A stretch of DNA of 64,000 bases, taken from Nitrosomonas sp. PY1 (GTDB lineage: Bacteria; Pseudomonadota; Gammaproteobacteria; Burkholderiales; Nitrosomonadaceae). Under the pieces are notes generated by a model, which did no database searches, was not told where the DNA came from, and saw nothing but the letters and a program-made list of their open reading frames with translations. Made by a program: the position numbers and the translations under genes. This document shows, one piece after another, positions 8,120-17,009 of this stretch; the stretch's first letter is position 1, and every line of letters begins with the position of its first letter. The stretch spans positions 2,244,121-2,308,120 of the forward strand of contig NZ_BQXC01000001.1 in the NCBI RefSeq assembly GCF_022836435.1, in the 5' to 3' direction.

Positions 8120-9595
8120 ATGAAAAAATACAATTTATGGCTGCTAGCAGGACTGATAAGCGGATCCATTATGCATGCAACAGTTGCAGCGGAAACCAAA
8201 TCAATCGGACCTAAGCCCATTATCAGCACGGACATCGCCAAAGGTACGTTATTTGTAAAACCGAATGGAACTGGCACGACCTGTTCGCTAGCACTTCCAT
8301 GTGATATTTGGAATGCTGTGCTGAAAGCAAAGGCTGGGGATGTGGTATTCTTACGAGGTGGTACCTATAGTCTTTACAAAAACCTAAGACTCTCGAATAC
8401 CGGCACGGCCACAGCACCTGTAATATATGAAAATTATCCGGGAGAACTAGCGGTATTTGATGGAAGCCAACATGCAAAGGGCACAAATATCTACATAGGT
8501 GTTAATGGTCGATTTGTACATGTACGCGGAATTGAGATTAAGAATATGCCTGTTAAAGGGATTTGGGTTAACGGATCAGACAATTTAGTGGACGGTGTGT
8601 ATGCGCATCATAATGGTCTAAGCGGTATTCAAATTACGACCTACGGGGATGGTACTGGAGGTGCGAGAAATACCATTCGTAACAGTACTTCAGCTTACAA
8701 TTCTGGGGTTGGCATTTATGATTCCATGTATAGCAACGGAGGAAACTCTGACGGTATTGCGGTTTCCACCGGAATAGACAACCGCATTGAGAATTGCTTG
8801 GTGCATCACAACTCTGATGATGGTATCGATACCTGGATGTCAGTCAATACCTATGTCGGATATAGCATCGCGCATTCAAACGGTGCGGGTGACGGGGATG
8901 GCAATGGCATTAAAGGTGGCGGTGTTTATCCAAGTGCCAATACAGTTGTTGATCATAATATTGCTTATTCCAATAGAGCCAGAGGTTTTACGAACAATGC
9001 CGGTGTCAACGTTAGGTTTACCCATAATACTTCATGGAATAATAAGATGGCCGCTTTTGCTTTTGATCCCCATACCATTGTTGATAAAAATATTGCGGTG
9101 GCAAATGTTATAAAATGGGGTACTGGTATTGAGCAAGATAACTCATGGCAGCGCGCTGGAAACGTTGTTTTTGTCAGCACAGACAGCGGCTCAGCAGACT
9201 TTCTAAAACCCGCCATTAATGGAGAATTCGAAGATATCGGAGCTCTGGTCAACGCTGAAATTTATCGCCCTGCACAAACCCCTGATCTTGTTATCTCACA
9301 AATTTCATATAGTAACGGTATCTTTACTGCCATAGTGAAAAATCAAGGCACAGGGGATGTTCCTTCAGGTATTACCATTGGTGTTGGATATTTTGTTGAT
9401 GGTCAATGGAAAACATGGGGAGGAGTATGGGGCCCTTTAGCTGCAGGTGAATCAGTTACGATAGGCACAAAAGGAGGCTCTTACGTAATCCCCAGCGGAA
9501 CACACACAATCACAGCTTATACCGATGATCAGAATAAAATTCCAGAATCGAATGAAAATAATAACAAGCTTTCAAAAACACTCACGTTACCCTGA
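8120..9595 (+). CDS. Secreted right-handed beta-helix protein with C-terminal CARDB domain
   Basis: A 491-residue exported protein. Residues 1-24 are a signal peptide ending VAA. Residues about 45-370 form a parallel beta-helix of the pectate-lyase/polysaccharide-lyase-9 style, with tandem N-x-I-x-N-type rungs (for example NLVDGVYAHHNGLSG and NRIENCLVHHNSDDG). Residues about 387-491 are a CARDB domain, a beta-sandwich cell-adhesion or carbohydrate-associated module. The protein may cleave or bind an acidic exopolysaccharide. Start is fixed by GGAGG eight bases upstream; a sigma-54-like promoter lies about 60 bp upstream. The CARDB part is strikingly like those in the galactose-oxidase-like protein at the window's right end. 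Confidence 0.88.
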   Translation: MKKYNLWLLAGLISGSIMHATVAAETKSIGPKPIISTDIAKGTLFVKPNGTGTTCSLALPCDIWNAVLKAKAGDVVFLRGGTYSLYKNLRLSNTGTATAPVIYENYPGELAVFDGSQHAKGTNIYIGVNGRFVHVRGIEIKNMPVKGIWVNGSDNLVDGVYAHHNGLSGIQITTYGDGTGGARNTIRNSTSAYNSGVGIYDSMYSNGGNSDGIAVSTGIDNRIENCLVHHNSDDGIDTWMSVNTYVGYSIAHSNGAGDGDGNGIKGGGVYPSANTVVDHNIAYSNRARGFTNNAGVNVRFTHNTSWNNKMAAFAFDPHTIVDKNIAVANVIKWGTGIEQDNSWQRAGNVVFVSTDSGSADFLKPAINGEFEDIGALVNAEIYRPAQTPDLVISQISYSNGIFTAIVKNQGTGDVPSGITIGVGYFVDGQWKTWGGVWGPLAAGESVTIGTKGGSYVIPSGTHTITAYTDDQNKIPESNENNNKLSKTLTLP

Positions 9596-10886
9596 TGTCT
9601 AGGAAATACATCCAGTGAGATAGCATCAAAAAAAGGAATTGGGAAGGATTTTCATACGCAACAATTCTACGGCATATGAAGATACTTCCCTTTCTCAATA
9701 TAACTATCAGAGTCATTTTCCTGTCGAGTATGAAATGGGTTATTATTTTTCCCTAGTGCAGTTACTTCAAATGTCAAAGCCTGTGGACCTAAACTGCGTC
9801 GATCTACTTGTCGCGATTCCCCAAAAGGACTTCCATTACTATAAACCCTGAGATCGGAATCTCTATTACGCGCACAAAGACGACGCAATAGAATACCTTG
9901 CTTTTCCTCTAAACTAAGCTGTAACGACGAAATCCTCTGATTTAGTTTATCCTCCGAAAGATAGTCATCTTTAGTAAGCCAAATATTAAGCGTAATGGCA
10001 AAATGCTTGCCGAAATCACGACGCACTGATAATTGTTCAAACACTCTTATGGAAAAATTAGAATTAGAGCCCAATTCTTCATTCATTATTCTTGCCATCT
10101 TTTCGGTTTCATTCGCAGTAAAAAAACCAGAGAAAGTTCCATCACTTGCTGCCGGTGCGCGCCCCAACCGTGTTCTAAGTAAAATACGCAGAAAACGCAC
10201 CATAGATATAAATCGCCATGGATGCAATGTTAGATAGAGATAGCCCGAAAACATTAAAACAAAACCCAGTAGCATCCAATTTTCACTAACACCAAAATAC
10301 AATCCCAATAAGCCTATTAACCCGAAGAAAATATGTAAAATTACAATAAGAGCAATAATTTCCGTAACAAAGAAACCTGACTTTAAGAATAAATGATGCA
10401 AATGCAAATGATCCGGCATAAAAGGTGATTTTCCCAGAAACATTCTACGCAACATAACACTAACGGTGTCCAAAAGAGGAATAGCAAAGAGCCATGTCGC
10501 AGTGATTGGAGTCATTGCCGGTGTTGGACCCTGTGAAAGATCAACAAGCAGCCAACATAGCACTAACCCGACAAGCATGCTACCGTTATCACCCAGAAAA
10601 ACGCGCGCACTACGCTTTGAAGCATAGCGCAGGTTGTGATACAAAAATCCCGACAAACCACCTGAGAGTGCGCAAACCAGTAAAAGATCATCCTGATTAC
10701 CGGCTTGAAATGCCACAATCCCTATTAGTACTAAGCTTGCTAGAGAAATAGATCCCGATAATCCATCCATACCATCAATCATGTTGATCGCATTGATTCC
10801 ACCGATTAATGCAATTACAGTAAAAATTACTGCAATCCAGTGAGGTAATTGAAGAAGCTCATCTGAAAATAAATGGCCGAGTGAAT

Positions 10887-10894
10887 GAATAACC
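10887..10894. repeat. Target-site duplication, left copy
   Basis: The eight bases gaataacc directly precede the left inverted repeat of the IS and recur right after its right end. Eight bases is the usual duplication length for the IS1595 family. Confidence 0.92.
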
Positions 10895-12008
10895 CGTGCT
10901 TATCCGGTTGTCTCCCAAGCCCACTACCGGTAGTATGTTGAGCATCTGCGCCAACCTGAGGTGGTCATGGTTATCGACGTGCTTGAGCGAGACGATTTGC
11001 CGTTCCCTCGCTCGCTTCCTGATTTTCAGCGACTGTTCCCGAACGAAGCGGCCTGCGCGGCCTATCTTGAGCGCGCCCGATGGAGCGACGGATTCGTTTG
11101 TGACTACTGCGGCACACTCGGAGAGCCTTATCGCTTCGCCAATCGCCCCAGCGTTTGTCGGTGCCGTCACTGCAACCGAGACACGAGCCTCACTGCGGGC
11201 ACCGTCATGGAACGCACCCACACACCTCTCTCCGTATGGTTCTGGGCAGCCTACTTGGTTGCCAGCCAAACACCCGGTATGTCTGCTGCCCAATTCCAGC
11301 GGCAACTCGGGCTGTCGCGTTATGAGACTGCTTTCCAGATTCTCCACAAACTGCGGGTCGGCATGGTGCGTCCCGACCAAGATCGGATTGGTGGCAACCC
11401 CTTCGATGCCGTCGAGGCCGATGAAACCTACGTCGGAGGACGTACTCGCGGCAAGGGTCGAGGCGTTCACGACATGGTTCTCGTCGCCGGTGCGGTCGAG
11501 GTTAAACAGCGCAAGCACGGTGGCAGCCTCAATAAGCGGAGGACTGGGCGTTACGCCGGACGTGTTCGGCTCGCTGTGGTGCCAGACCGCAGTGCCAAAT
11601 CGTTGGGCGGTTTCATTGAGCGCGTCGTTACGCCAGGCGCCACCATCATTACCGATGACTGGAGCGGCTACGCGGCGCTTGAAAAGCGAGGGTATCTTCA
11701 TACCGCCGTTGCGGAACGTGGCGACATGCAAGTTGCCGAAACTTTTCTGCCCATCATTCACCTCGTGTTCTCCAATCTCAAAACATGGTTACGTGGCATT
11801 CACCACGGCGTCAGCCCGCAACACCTGCAAGCCTATCTCAACGAATTCACGTTTCGATTCAACCGCCGTTTCTACCCTTTCAACGCATTCCGTTCCCTGC
11901 TTGGCATTGCTGGTGATGTCACTGCGCCGACGTATGCTGAACTTTATACAAAAAAATCACGGCCCACTACTACATCTAGCTACCTTGGGAGTTAACCGGA
12001 TAAGCACG
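10895..12008 (+). mobile_element. IS1595-family insertion sequence, 1114 bp, complete
   Basis: Terminal inverted repeats of 25 bp match at 23 positions (left 10895-10919, starting cgtgcttatccggtt; right 11984-12008). One transposase gene fills the element. Perfect 8-bp target duplications flank it. Its G+C content is clearly higher than the surrounding DNA, pointing to recent arrival from another host. It interrupts the WecA-like gene. Confidence 0.93.
10961..11995 (+). CDS. IS1595-family transposase
   Basis: A 344-residue DDE-type transposase. The N-terminal zinc ribbon is seen as CDYC and CRHC (about residues 48-76). The catalytic core follows: first Asp in EADETYVGG, second in ITDDWSGY, and the third position as the FSNLKTWLRGIHHGVS segment, where this family uses Asn or Glu followed by Lys. 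The gene ends 13 bp inside the right end of the element. The frame is intact, so the element may still be active. Long open frames on other frames of this GC-rich element are shadows. Confidence 0.95.
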   Translation: MVMVIDVLERDDLPFPRSLPDFQRLFPNEAACAAYLERARWSDGFVCDYCGTLGEPYRFANRPSVCRCRHCNRDTSLTAGTVMERTHTPLSVWFWAAYLVASQTPGMSAAQFQRQLGLSRYETAFQILHKLRVGMVRPDQDRIGGNPFDAVEADETYVGGRTRGKGRGVHDMVLVAGAVEVKQRKHGGSLNKRRTGRYAGRVRLAVVPDRSAKSLGGFIERVVTPGATIITDDWSGYAALEKRGYLHTAVAERGDMQVAETFLPIIHLVFSNLKTWLRGIHHGVSPQHLQAYLNEFTFRFNRRFYPFNAFRSLLGIAGDVTAPTYAELYTKKSRPTTTSSYLGS

Positions 12009-12016
12009 GAATAACC
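12009..12016. repeat. Target-site duplication, right copy
   Basis: Second copy of gaataacc immediately after the right inverted repeat, identical to 10887-10894. Confidence 0.92.
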
Positions 12017-12396
12017 ATATCTCCATTCATAACTATAACGAGCGCAACGCCACCTTGCACAACAAAGCGAAATTTATAAGAAAGCCTAATCGTATCGTCT
12101 ATAAACCCAGTGACAAATAAAATGGTCGCACAAATACCCAACACTATCCATTTAGATGAAGTTTCGGCTTCTATCGGATAAAATACCAGCAACACAAATA
12201 ATAAAACCGTCAATAATCCTATACCACCGACAAAAGGGGTATTTGCCTCATGAAGCTTATGCCCGTCTCCGGGACGATCCACTATTCTAAAGATGCCTAC
12301 AAGATGAGTAGCGACATGAATAGTTATCGCAGATGTAATTGAGCAAAATAGAAATAGTGAAAACAATTCCAGAACACCAAGATTGTCCATATTCAT

Positions 12397-13000
12397 TTCA
12401 GTGCTTCCCTTTTTATTAAGGTAAAGATTTTATGATTTTTTCTTGTTTAAGGAAATCTTTTCAATATTCACTAACAGGCCCCTCTTACTTTAAACATAAG
12501 AAATTGATTAATATAATATATATTTGACGCTCTCAAAGAAACATGATGAACACCAGAGCTTGAGTAGCATAATTGAATATTATTAATATTTAGTGACTTC
12601 TTTACTTCTGATAATTTCAATTTGAAGATACTCATTTCATTCAATACGTAATGATTTTTTTGAAAAAATTTAAGACTCGATTCTGAGTCGAATGGAAAAA
12701 CATGGGGCTTTCTTTGGCAGTAACTTCAACGCAACTCTTATCACACAGAATGTGATCAATTAATTTCATTTAAATTCCAATTAACAATGATAGTTGCATT
12801 ATTAAGATGCACGATAGTAAATTTGGTCTAACAAAATACGACGAGTTACCTGAAAACGAATCATAGTAAAAAAAGAATACAAATTAGAAAAACAAAACAA
12901 AACAAATCGGAATCCTACCAGAATTTTTACACATAAGATCCCTAAGGAACCTGAAAAACACAAACGCAAACCTATGATTTGTGTTTTTCCACGAATACGT
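12397..13000. other. Intergenic region without a gene
   Basis: About 600 bp of AT-rich sequence between the WecA-like gene and the end of the sugar operon. It contains a small inverted repeat (gactc...gagtc near 12673) and the terminator hairpin at 12954-12988. No protein-coding frame with a plausible start was seen. Confidence 0.6.
12954..12988 (-). terminator. Rho-independent terminator of the 13.0-17.8 kb operon
   Basis: Inverted repeat aaaaacacaaa / tttgtgttttt (11-bp arms, 12954-12964 and 12978-12988) lies just downstream of the 6-phosphogluconolactonase stop. Read on the minus strand the stem runs into a T tract, as in intrinsic terminators. Confidence 0.65.
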
Positions 13001-13690
13001 TTAGTCTTTCGTCGTAAAAATATCTATTTGTGAGCGTGCGTATTGCAATAGCCGTGCAATCGGCAGTTTTGAATCAATATCTTCACTCAACTGATTCAGT
13101 AACTGTTGTTTAGCTTTGCCAACAACAACTAATGCAATGTGGTTGCTTTGCCCTAATAAGGGTAGTGAGAGACTCACTCGAAGCGATGGAGCAATAGGAG
13201 GAGCAACGGCCACACAATGCTGCGTTGCGAGCAAATCGAAATGCATGCCGGGAAATAGAGAAGCAATATGCCCATCTTTGCCCATCCCCAAAACTGTGAG
13301 ACTGGATGGTTTCGGTAGCTTGCTCAAGCGTTGATTGATAGTCTTTACCGCAGTAAAAGGATTATCGTGATCTGTCTTAAGGCCAATAAAAGATGTGTTT
13401 TGGGGTAAATAATTCAGAAAATGCTTTTTCACCAGATTCTCATTGGATTGCTCATCGGTTACATCGACCCAGCGCTCATCGCTGAGTGTAATGACAATCC
13501 GTTCCCAAGATAAAGAACGTTTTGCTAAATTAGGCAGATATTCGCGTGGTGTATTCCCGCCAGGCACAACGAGGGAAGCAAGCGATTTTTCTCGAAGTGC
13601 TCCTTCCAAAACATCACTGGCATACTCAGCAAAAGCTTCACTCAGCTGTTTCATGCTAGAAAAATCGTGCCGTTGCGGTGAAAATTTCAT
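13001..13690 (-). CDS. pgl: 6-phosphogluconolactonase (DevB type)
   Basis: Hydrolyses 6-phosphoglucono-lactone to 6-phosphogluconate in the oxidative pentose phosphate pathway. The 229 residues show VPGGNTPREYL, the TLSDERWV segment and GMGKDGHIASLFPG, all diagnostic of the sugar-phosphate isomerase/lactonase fold. It is the last gene of the minus-strand operon, 9 bp after the HAD phosphatase gene, and no zwf or gnd is nearby. In this setting it may act on its usual substrate or on a lactone made by the sugar operon; the sequence cannot decide. Confidence 0.9.
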   Translation of the reverse strand: MKFSPQRHDFSSMKQLSEAFAEYASDVLEGALREKSLASLVVPGGNTPREYLPNLAKRSLSWERIVITLSDERWVDVTDEQSNENLVKKHFLNYLPQNTSFIGLKTDHDNPFTAVKTINQRLSKLPKPSSLTVLGMGKDGHIASLFPGMHFDLLATQHCVAVAPPIAPSLRVSLSLPLLGQSNHIALVVVGKAKQQLLNQLSEDIDSKLPIARLLQYARSQIDIFTTKD

Positions 13691-13699
13691 CTTTATTTT

Positions 13700-14347
13700 T
13701 CAGATAACCAACTCACGTAAATCTGGAACAGTTTCAACATGCGCCGGAAAAGGACTAAGCTCCCCTGGAAAAACGCGCCCCAGAAAAACGGTGTTGTTCG
13801 CCGCAGCGCCCTCATAATCCGTCATGGCATCACCGATTACAAGCACGTTCTTAGGGTGAAGCGCATGCTTAATTAAAATTTCCGCAATAATATTTTTTTT
13901 TGATTCTGGTGAACCACGTACTTCTTTGAAATAAGAATTCAGCCCGCGGCGCTCTACGATAACCTTTAATTCATTTTCTGGTGTACCAGAAGCAATAAAT
14001 AATGGAATTTTCTTGGCTTGCTGCCTTATTAGCTCGATTGCTCCCGGAACGCCCTCGGCTGCAATGACTGCTTCAACAACTAATTCAGAAAAACGACTAT
14101 CCAGTTGTTTTTCTTCGACTTCTGTAAGGGGGGGCTTATTAAGATAGTATTCTTGGAAGTATCTAAATTTATGATAGCGCGATACGCCACCGTTTTGCAT
14201 GTGAAACTCCACTACTTTGGTAACGATATCTTCACCATAGGATCGATACAAGTTTGCAAAAGCCTGTGTTTTGATTTTACCCGATTCCACCACCACGCCA
14301 TCAAAATCAAAAATAATTGCCTGCCAGTCGAAACGCTGCATGCTCAT
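13700..14347 (-). CDS. HAD-superfamily phosphatase
   Basis: A 215-residue phosphatase of the phosphoglycolate-phosphatase-like branch. Motif I is DFDGVV (nucleophile and acid Asp), motif II IASGTPEN, and motif III/IV VIGDAMTDYEGA; a helical cap domain lies between residues about 20 and 85. It starts 2 bp after the epimerase stop, so it is translated with it. By context it probably removes phosphate from an intermediate of the keto-deoxy sugar pathway, as KdsC does for Kdo-8-phosphate, but it is not a KdsC homologue by length or motifs. Confidence 0.85.
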   Translation of the reverse strand: MSMQRFDWQAIIFDFDGVVVESGKIKTQAFANLYRSYGEDIVTKVVEFHMQNGGVSRYHKFRYFQEYYLNKPPLTEVEEKQLDSRFSELVVEAVIAAEGVPGAIELIRQQAKKIPLFIASGTPENELKVIVERRGLNSYFKEVRGSPESKKNIIAEILIKHALHPKNVLVIGDAMTDYEGAAANNTVFLGRVFPGELSPFPAHVETVPDLRELVI

Positions 14348-14349
14348 GA

Positions 14350-15294
14350 CTAAGCCTTATTATCTGTCAGGCTTGGTAATGAATCATCAGATTCATCCCC
14401 ATGATGCAATTCCTGATGAATTTCGCGTAAGCAGTCCAATAAACCCTGACCAAGGTCAACATGCTCATTCAACACTAACTTACGACCAATACGCGGATGA
14501 AAAGTATACGGTGTGATCTCGTAATGATGCACCACATTAGCTTCATCAAAATGCAGTTCTACCGACCACGGCAGGATTTCCGAAATCATCGTCATAACAT
14601 CCTTGATACGCATTTTCTCTTGCCCGGTCAATATTAGGTGCCGATTAGCAAATTCAGGCGCCAAGACTTGTACACTCATACGAGCAGCATCTTCCACATG
14701 AATGTATTCACGCATGGCCTCACCACTGCCTTTGTAAGTAATTGAGTGATTTTTAACCGCTTCAAACAGCATACGGTAAATACCGTTACGCTTATCGGCG
14801 CGCCTTCCATACAAGGAACCGTAGCGCAGTATGTTGTAATCCAAACCGTAACGTTCGTGATAAGTTTCCGTGAAACGTTCGGCAGCTTGTTTACTGGCTC
14901 GATAAAATGAACCGGACTCAGAATACACATACACGCTGCTGGCAAATACAAATCGACGCGCACCAGCAATGCGAGCGGCTTCTAATACATGCATATTACC
15001 CAAAACATTAATAGTTACAGTAGGAATCGGCTTGTTGTGCGCTTCGTCAATATCTGCAATGGCGGCAAAATTATAAACAATAGAACAATCTTTTGCGGCC
15101 TCGATCACTTGATCAAGATCCATAATATCGCCGATAATCATTTCCTGATCAGGCTTTAGATAGGGTGATGCACTACGATCAAAAAGCCGCACTTGATAAC
15201 CCGCGGCAGACAAAACGTCAGCCACATGACTCCCCAGAAAACCGCTAGCGCCGAATACAATGACTCGCTCGTTAGCTATCATTTTATTGCTCAT
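14350..15294 (-). CDS. NAD-dependent epimerase/dehydratase (extended SDR)
   Basis: A nucleotide-sugar-modifying short-chain dehydrogenase of 314 residues. The NAD-binding motif GASGFLGSH is near residue 15, the acid pair GDIMD follows, and the catalytic Ser-Tyr-Lys is seen as SSVYVY and YRASKQ. The substrate cannot be told from these motifs; UDP-, CMP- or free sugars are possible. ATGA overlap with the upstream 2-hydroxyacid dehydrogenase gene indicates coupled translation. Confidence 0.88.
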   Translation of the reverse strand: MSNKMIANERVIVFGASGFLGSHVADVLSAAGYQVRLFDRSASPYLKPDQEMIIGDIMDLDQVIEAAKDCSIVYNFAAIADIDEAHNKPIPTVTINVLGNMHVLEAARIAGARRFVFASSVYVYSESGSFYRASKQAAERFTETYHERYGLDYNILRYGSLYGRRADKRNGIYRMLFEAVKNHSITYKGSGEAMREYIHVEDAARMSVQVLAPEFANRHLILTGQEKMRIKDVMTMISEILPWSVELHFDEANVVHHYEITPYTFHPRIGRKLVLNEHVDLGQGLLDCLREIHQELHHGDESDDSLPSLTDNKA

Positions 15295-16226
15295 TGAATA
15301 GCACTCATTTTAATGAGCTCCTGGAAAAGATTTTCTGCAGCTTCAATTTCCATACGTTGCCGGGATTCTCGAGCAAGTGAACCGACATGCGAGGTCAAGA
15401 TAATATTATTGCAATTATTCAATTCACCTGTGTAAGGTTCTTGCTCAAATGTATCTAACGCAGCCGCGCTAACTCTGCCACTATTGAGCGCTTCAGCCAA
15501 TGCGCACTCATCAATGAGTCCTCCTCGTGCCGCATTGATAATCATTGCTTCGGGTTTCAATGACGCGAACGCTTTTTTGTCGAGCAAATGGTGTGTTTGC
15601 GGCGTATAGGGCAGATGTAAAGTAATGATATCCGCAGAGCTCAGTAACTCCTCTAACGATACCAATGCGATCCCCTGCGGTACCTGTGTAACAAATGAAT
15701 CATGTGCGATCACCTTGGCCTCAAAAGCCTGGCACAGCTTAGCAACACGGCGACCAATATGACCAATACCAACAATACCCACTGTTTGTGCCGCTAGCAA
15801 TCGGCCTTGTAGCCTTGGCCATTCGCCTTTACGCACCACCTGATCGATCGAATTGATTTGTCGCAATAACGACAACATCAACCCCATGGTAAGCTCTGCA
15901 ACAGCCTGAGCTGGTGCTTCTGGCGTGTTCAACACAGCAATTCCGTGTTTCTGTGCAGCATTCAGATCAACACTATCCAATCCAGCACCACAACGAGAAA
16001 CAACCTTGAGTGTCGGGGTTGCTTGAAAAACACGCTCAGTCAGCGGTTCGATACCGGCAATCAAGCCAATTGCTTCACCATGCAGCAATTCGATGATCTC
16101 ATCTTCCGACAGTTTACGTCGGTGCGGATTGGTGACAATGCGAAAACCTTTTTGTATCAGTTGCTGCAATGGTAAATTATGATCGATATCGAACGAAGAA
16201 GTAGAAATAACCAGTGTTTTCATCAT
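15291..16226 (-). CDS. D-2-hydroxyacid dehydrogenase (phosphoglycerate dehydrogenase-like)
   Basis: An NAD-dependent enzyme of the SerA/hydroxyacid family that interconverts 2-keto and D-2-hydroxy acids. The Rossmann motif GIVGIGHIGRRV, the catalytic Arg in NAARGGLIDE, the Glu in EQEP and the His in TSHVGSLA are present. It lacks a C-terminal ACT domain, so it is not a regulated SerA. I start it at ATG 16226, which overlaps the aldolase stop as ATGA, rather than at an in-frame codon at 16268. In this operon it likely acts on a sugar-derived 2-keto acid. Confidence 0.85.
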   Translation of the reverse strand: MMKTLVISTSSFDIDHNLPLQQLIQKGFRIVTNPHRRKLSEDEIIELLHGEAIGLIAGIEPLTERVFQATPTLKVVSRCGAGLDSVDLNAAQKHGIAVLNTPEAPAQAVAELTMGLMLSLLRQINSIDQVVRKGEWPRLQGRLLAAQTVGIVGIGHIGRRVAKLCQAFEAKVIAHDSFVTQVPQGIALVSLEELLSSADIITLHLPYTPQTHHLLDKKAFASLKPEAMIINAARGGLIDECALAEALNSGRVSAAALDTFEQEPYTGELNNCNNIILTSHVGSLARESRQRMEIEAAENLFQELIKMSAIQ

Positions 16227-16993
16227 TTTTTCAGTGTTGCGCGAATACTCTGTAAATGTGTTCGGCAAATCGAATCCAAAATCCGGATATCCAGACTGTA
16301 ACCAAGAAAATTAAACCCCGCTTGAATACGTTGCTGTAGCGCTTGTGGATCTGGTTCAATAACATGAATACCCCCCGCTTTTTTGGCGCGATGCCCCGCT
16401 TGCATAACCTGAGTAATCGCTGCCTGCACATCGGGATGATTAAGATCGCCTGGCCGCCCCATCGAGCCCGACAAGTCATAAGGTCCAATGATATATCCAT
16501 CCACGCCGGGCACAGCAAGAATGTCATCAATCGCTTTGACTGCATCGACATGCTCGATCATGACAATAACAACCGCATTATCCTCCAACCATTGTCGATA
16601 AGATTGAAAGCTATTGCCATAACCCTGTGCGCGAGCCAAGCCGACACCGCGCTGCCCACGTGGCGGATAATATACACCACTGACAGCAGCCTCAGCATCT
16701 GCGGCGGATTTAATCATAGGTACCATGACGCCAGTAGCGCCGGCATCCATAACACGTTTGATCAAATCCGGATGATTAGAAGTCAAGCGCACGATAGCTG
16801 GGCACTGCTTGCCATCAAGCGCCTGAATGAGCGCCTGCACTTCGCTCAGTTCGAGCACGCTATGCTCCGTATCTAGTACTATCCAGTCAAAACCGGCCGC
16901 AGCCATAATCTCGGCGATCGAAGAATGTCCTAACGTAACCCAAGACCCTATTGTCAACTCGGATCGATTCAAGCGTGATTTTAGTGACGACAT
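16223..16993 (-). CDS. HpcH/HpaI-family pyruvate aldolase
   Basis: A class II (metal-dependent) aldolase that joins or cleaves pyruvate and an aldehyde, as in 4-hydroxy-2-oxoheptanedioate and 2-keto-3-deoxy-rhamnonate aldolases. Markers are FDWIVLDTEH, ARLTSNHPDLIKRVMDAGATGVMVPM, the PPRGQRGVG segment and VDGYIIGPYDLSGSMG. The start at 16993 has GGAG seven bases upstream; the longer frame to 17038 would run into the KdsB-like gene. Between a CMP-sugar synthetase and a dehydrogenase it could build a 3-deoxy-2-ulosonic acid directly from pyruvate. Confidence 0.88.
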   Translation of the reverse strand: MSSLKSRLNRSELTIGSWVTLGHSSIAEIMAAAGFDWIVLDTEHSVLELSEVQALIQALDGKQCPAIVRLTSNHPDLIKRVMDAGATGVMVPMIKSAADAEAAVSGVYYPPRGQRGVGLARAQGYGNSFQSYRQWLEDNAVVIVMIEHVDAVKAIDDILAVPGVDGYIIGPYDLSGSMGRPGDLNHPDVQAAITQVMQAGHRAKKAGGIHVIEPDPQALQQRIQAGFNFLGYSLDIRILDSICRTHLQSIRATLKK

Positions 16994-17009
16994 AGAAGGC
17001 TCCAAAAAA

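Larger units (their letters stand above)
9667..12396 (-). pseudogene. WecA-like undecaprenyl-phosphate sugar-1-phosphate transferase, split by an IS element
   Basis: The MraY/WecA/TagO family moves a sugar-1-phosphate from a UDP-sugar to undecaprenyl phosphate, the first step of surface glycan assembly. The N-terminal piece (12396 down to 12009) carries the first helices, the DxPGDGHKLH segment and the GFIDD motif. The C-terminal piece (10894 down to 9667) continues with the NMIDGMDGLSG catalytic segment, GDNGSMLVG and HLHHLF. The IS at 10895-12008 plus one copy of its 8-bp duplication interrupts the codon after Met-Val-Ile; removing them restores one continuous frame of about 535 codons. The intact protein would have about 170 extra C-terminal residues of unknown role compared with WecA. 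AAGGGA precedes the ATG. Confidence 0.9.

Noticed and set aside
10859-12014. Two long open frames in other frames of the IS element (about 300 aa minus, 372 aa plus)
   Set aside because: They overlap the well-supported transposase, come from the GC-rich codon pattern, and show no family features.
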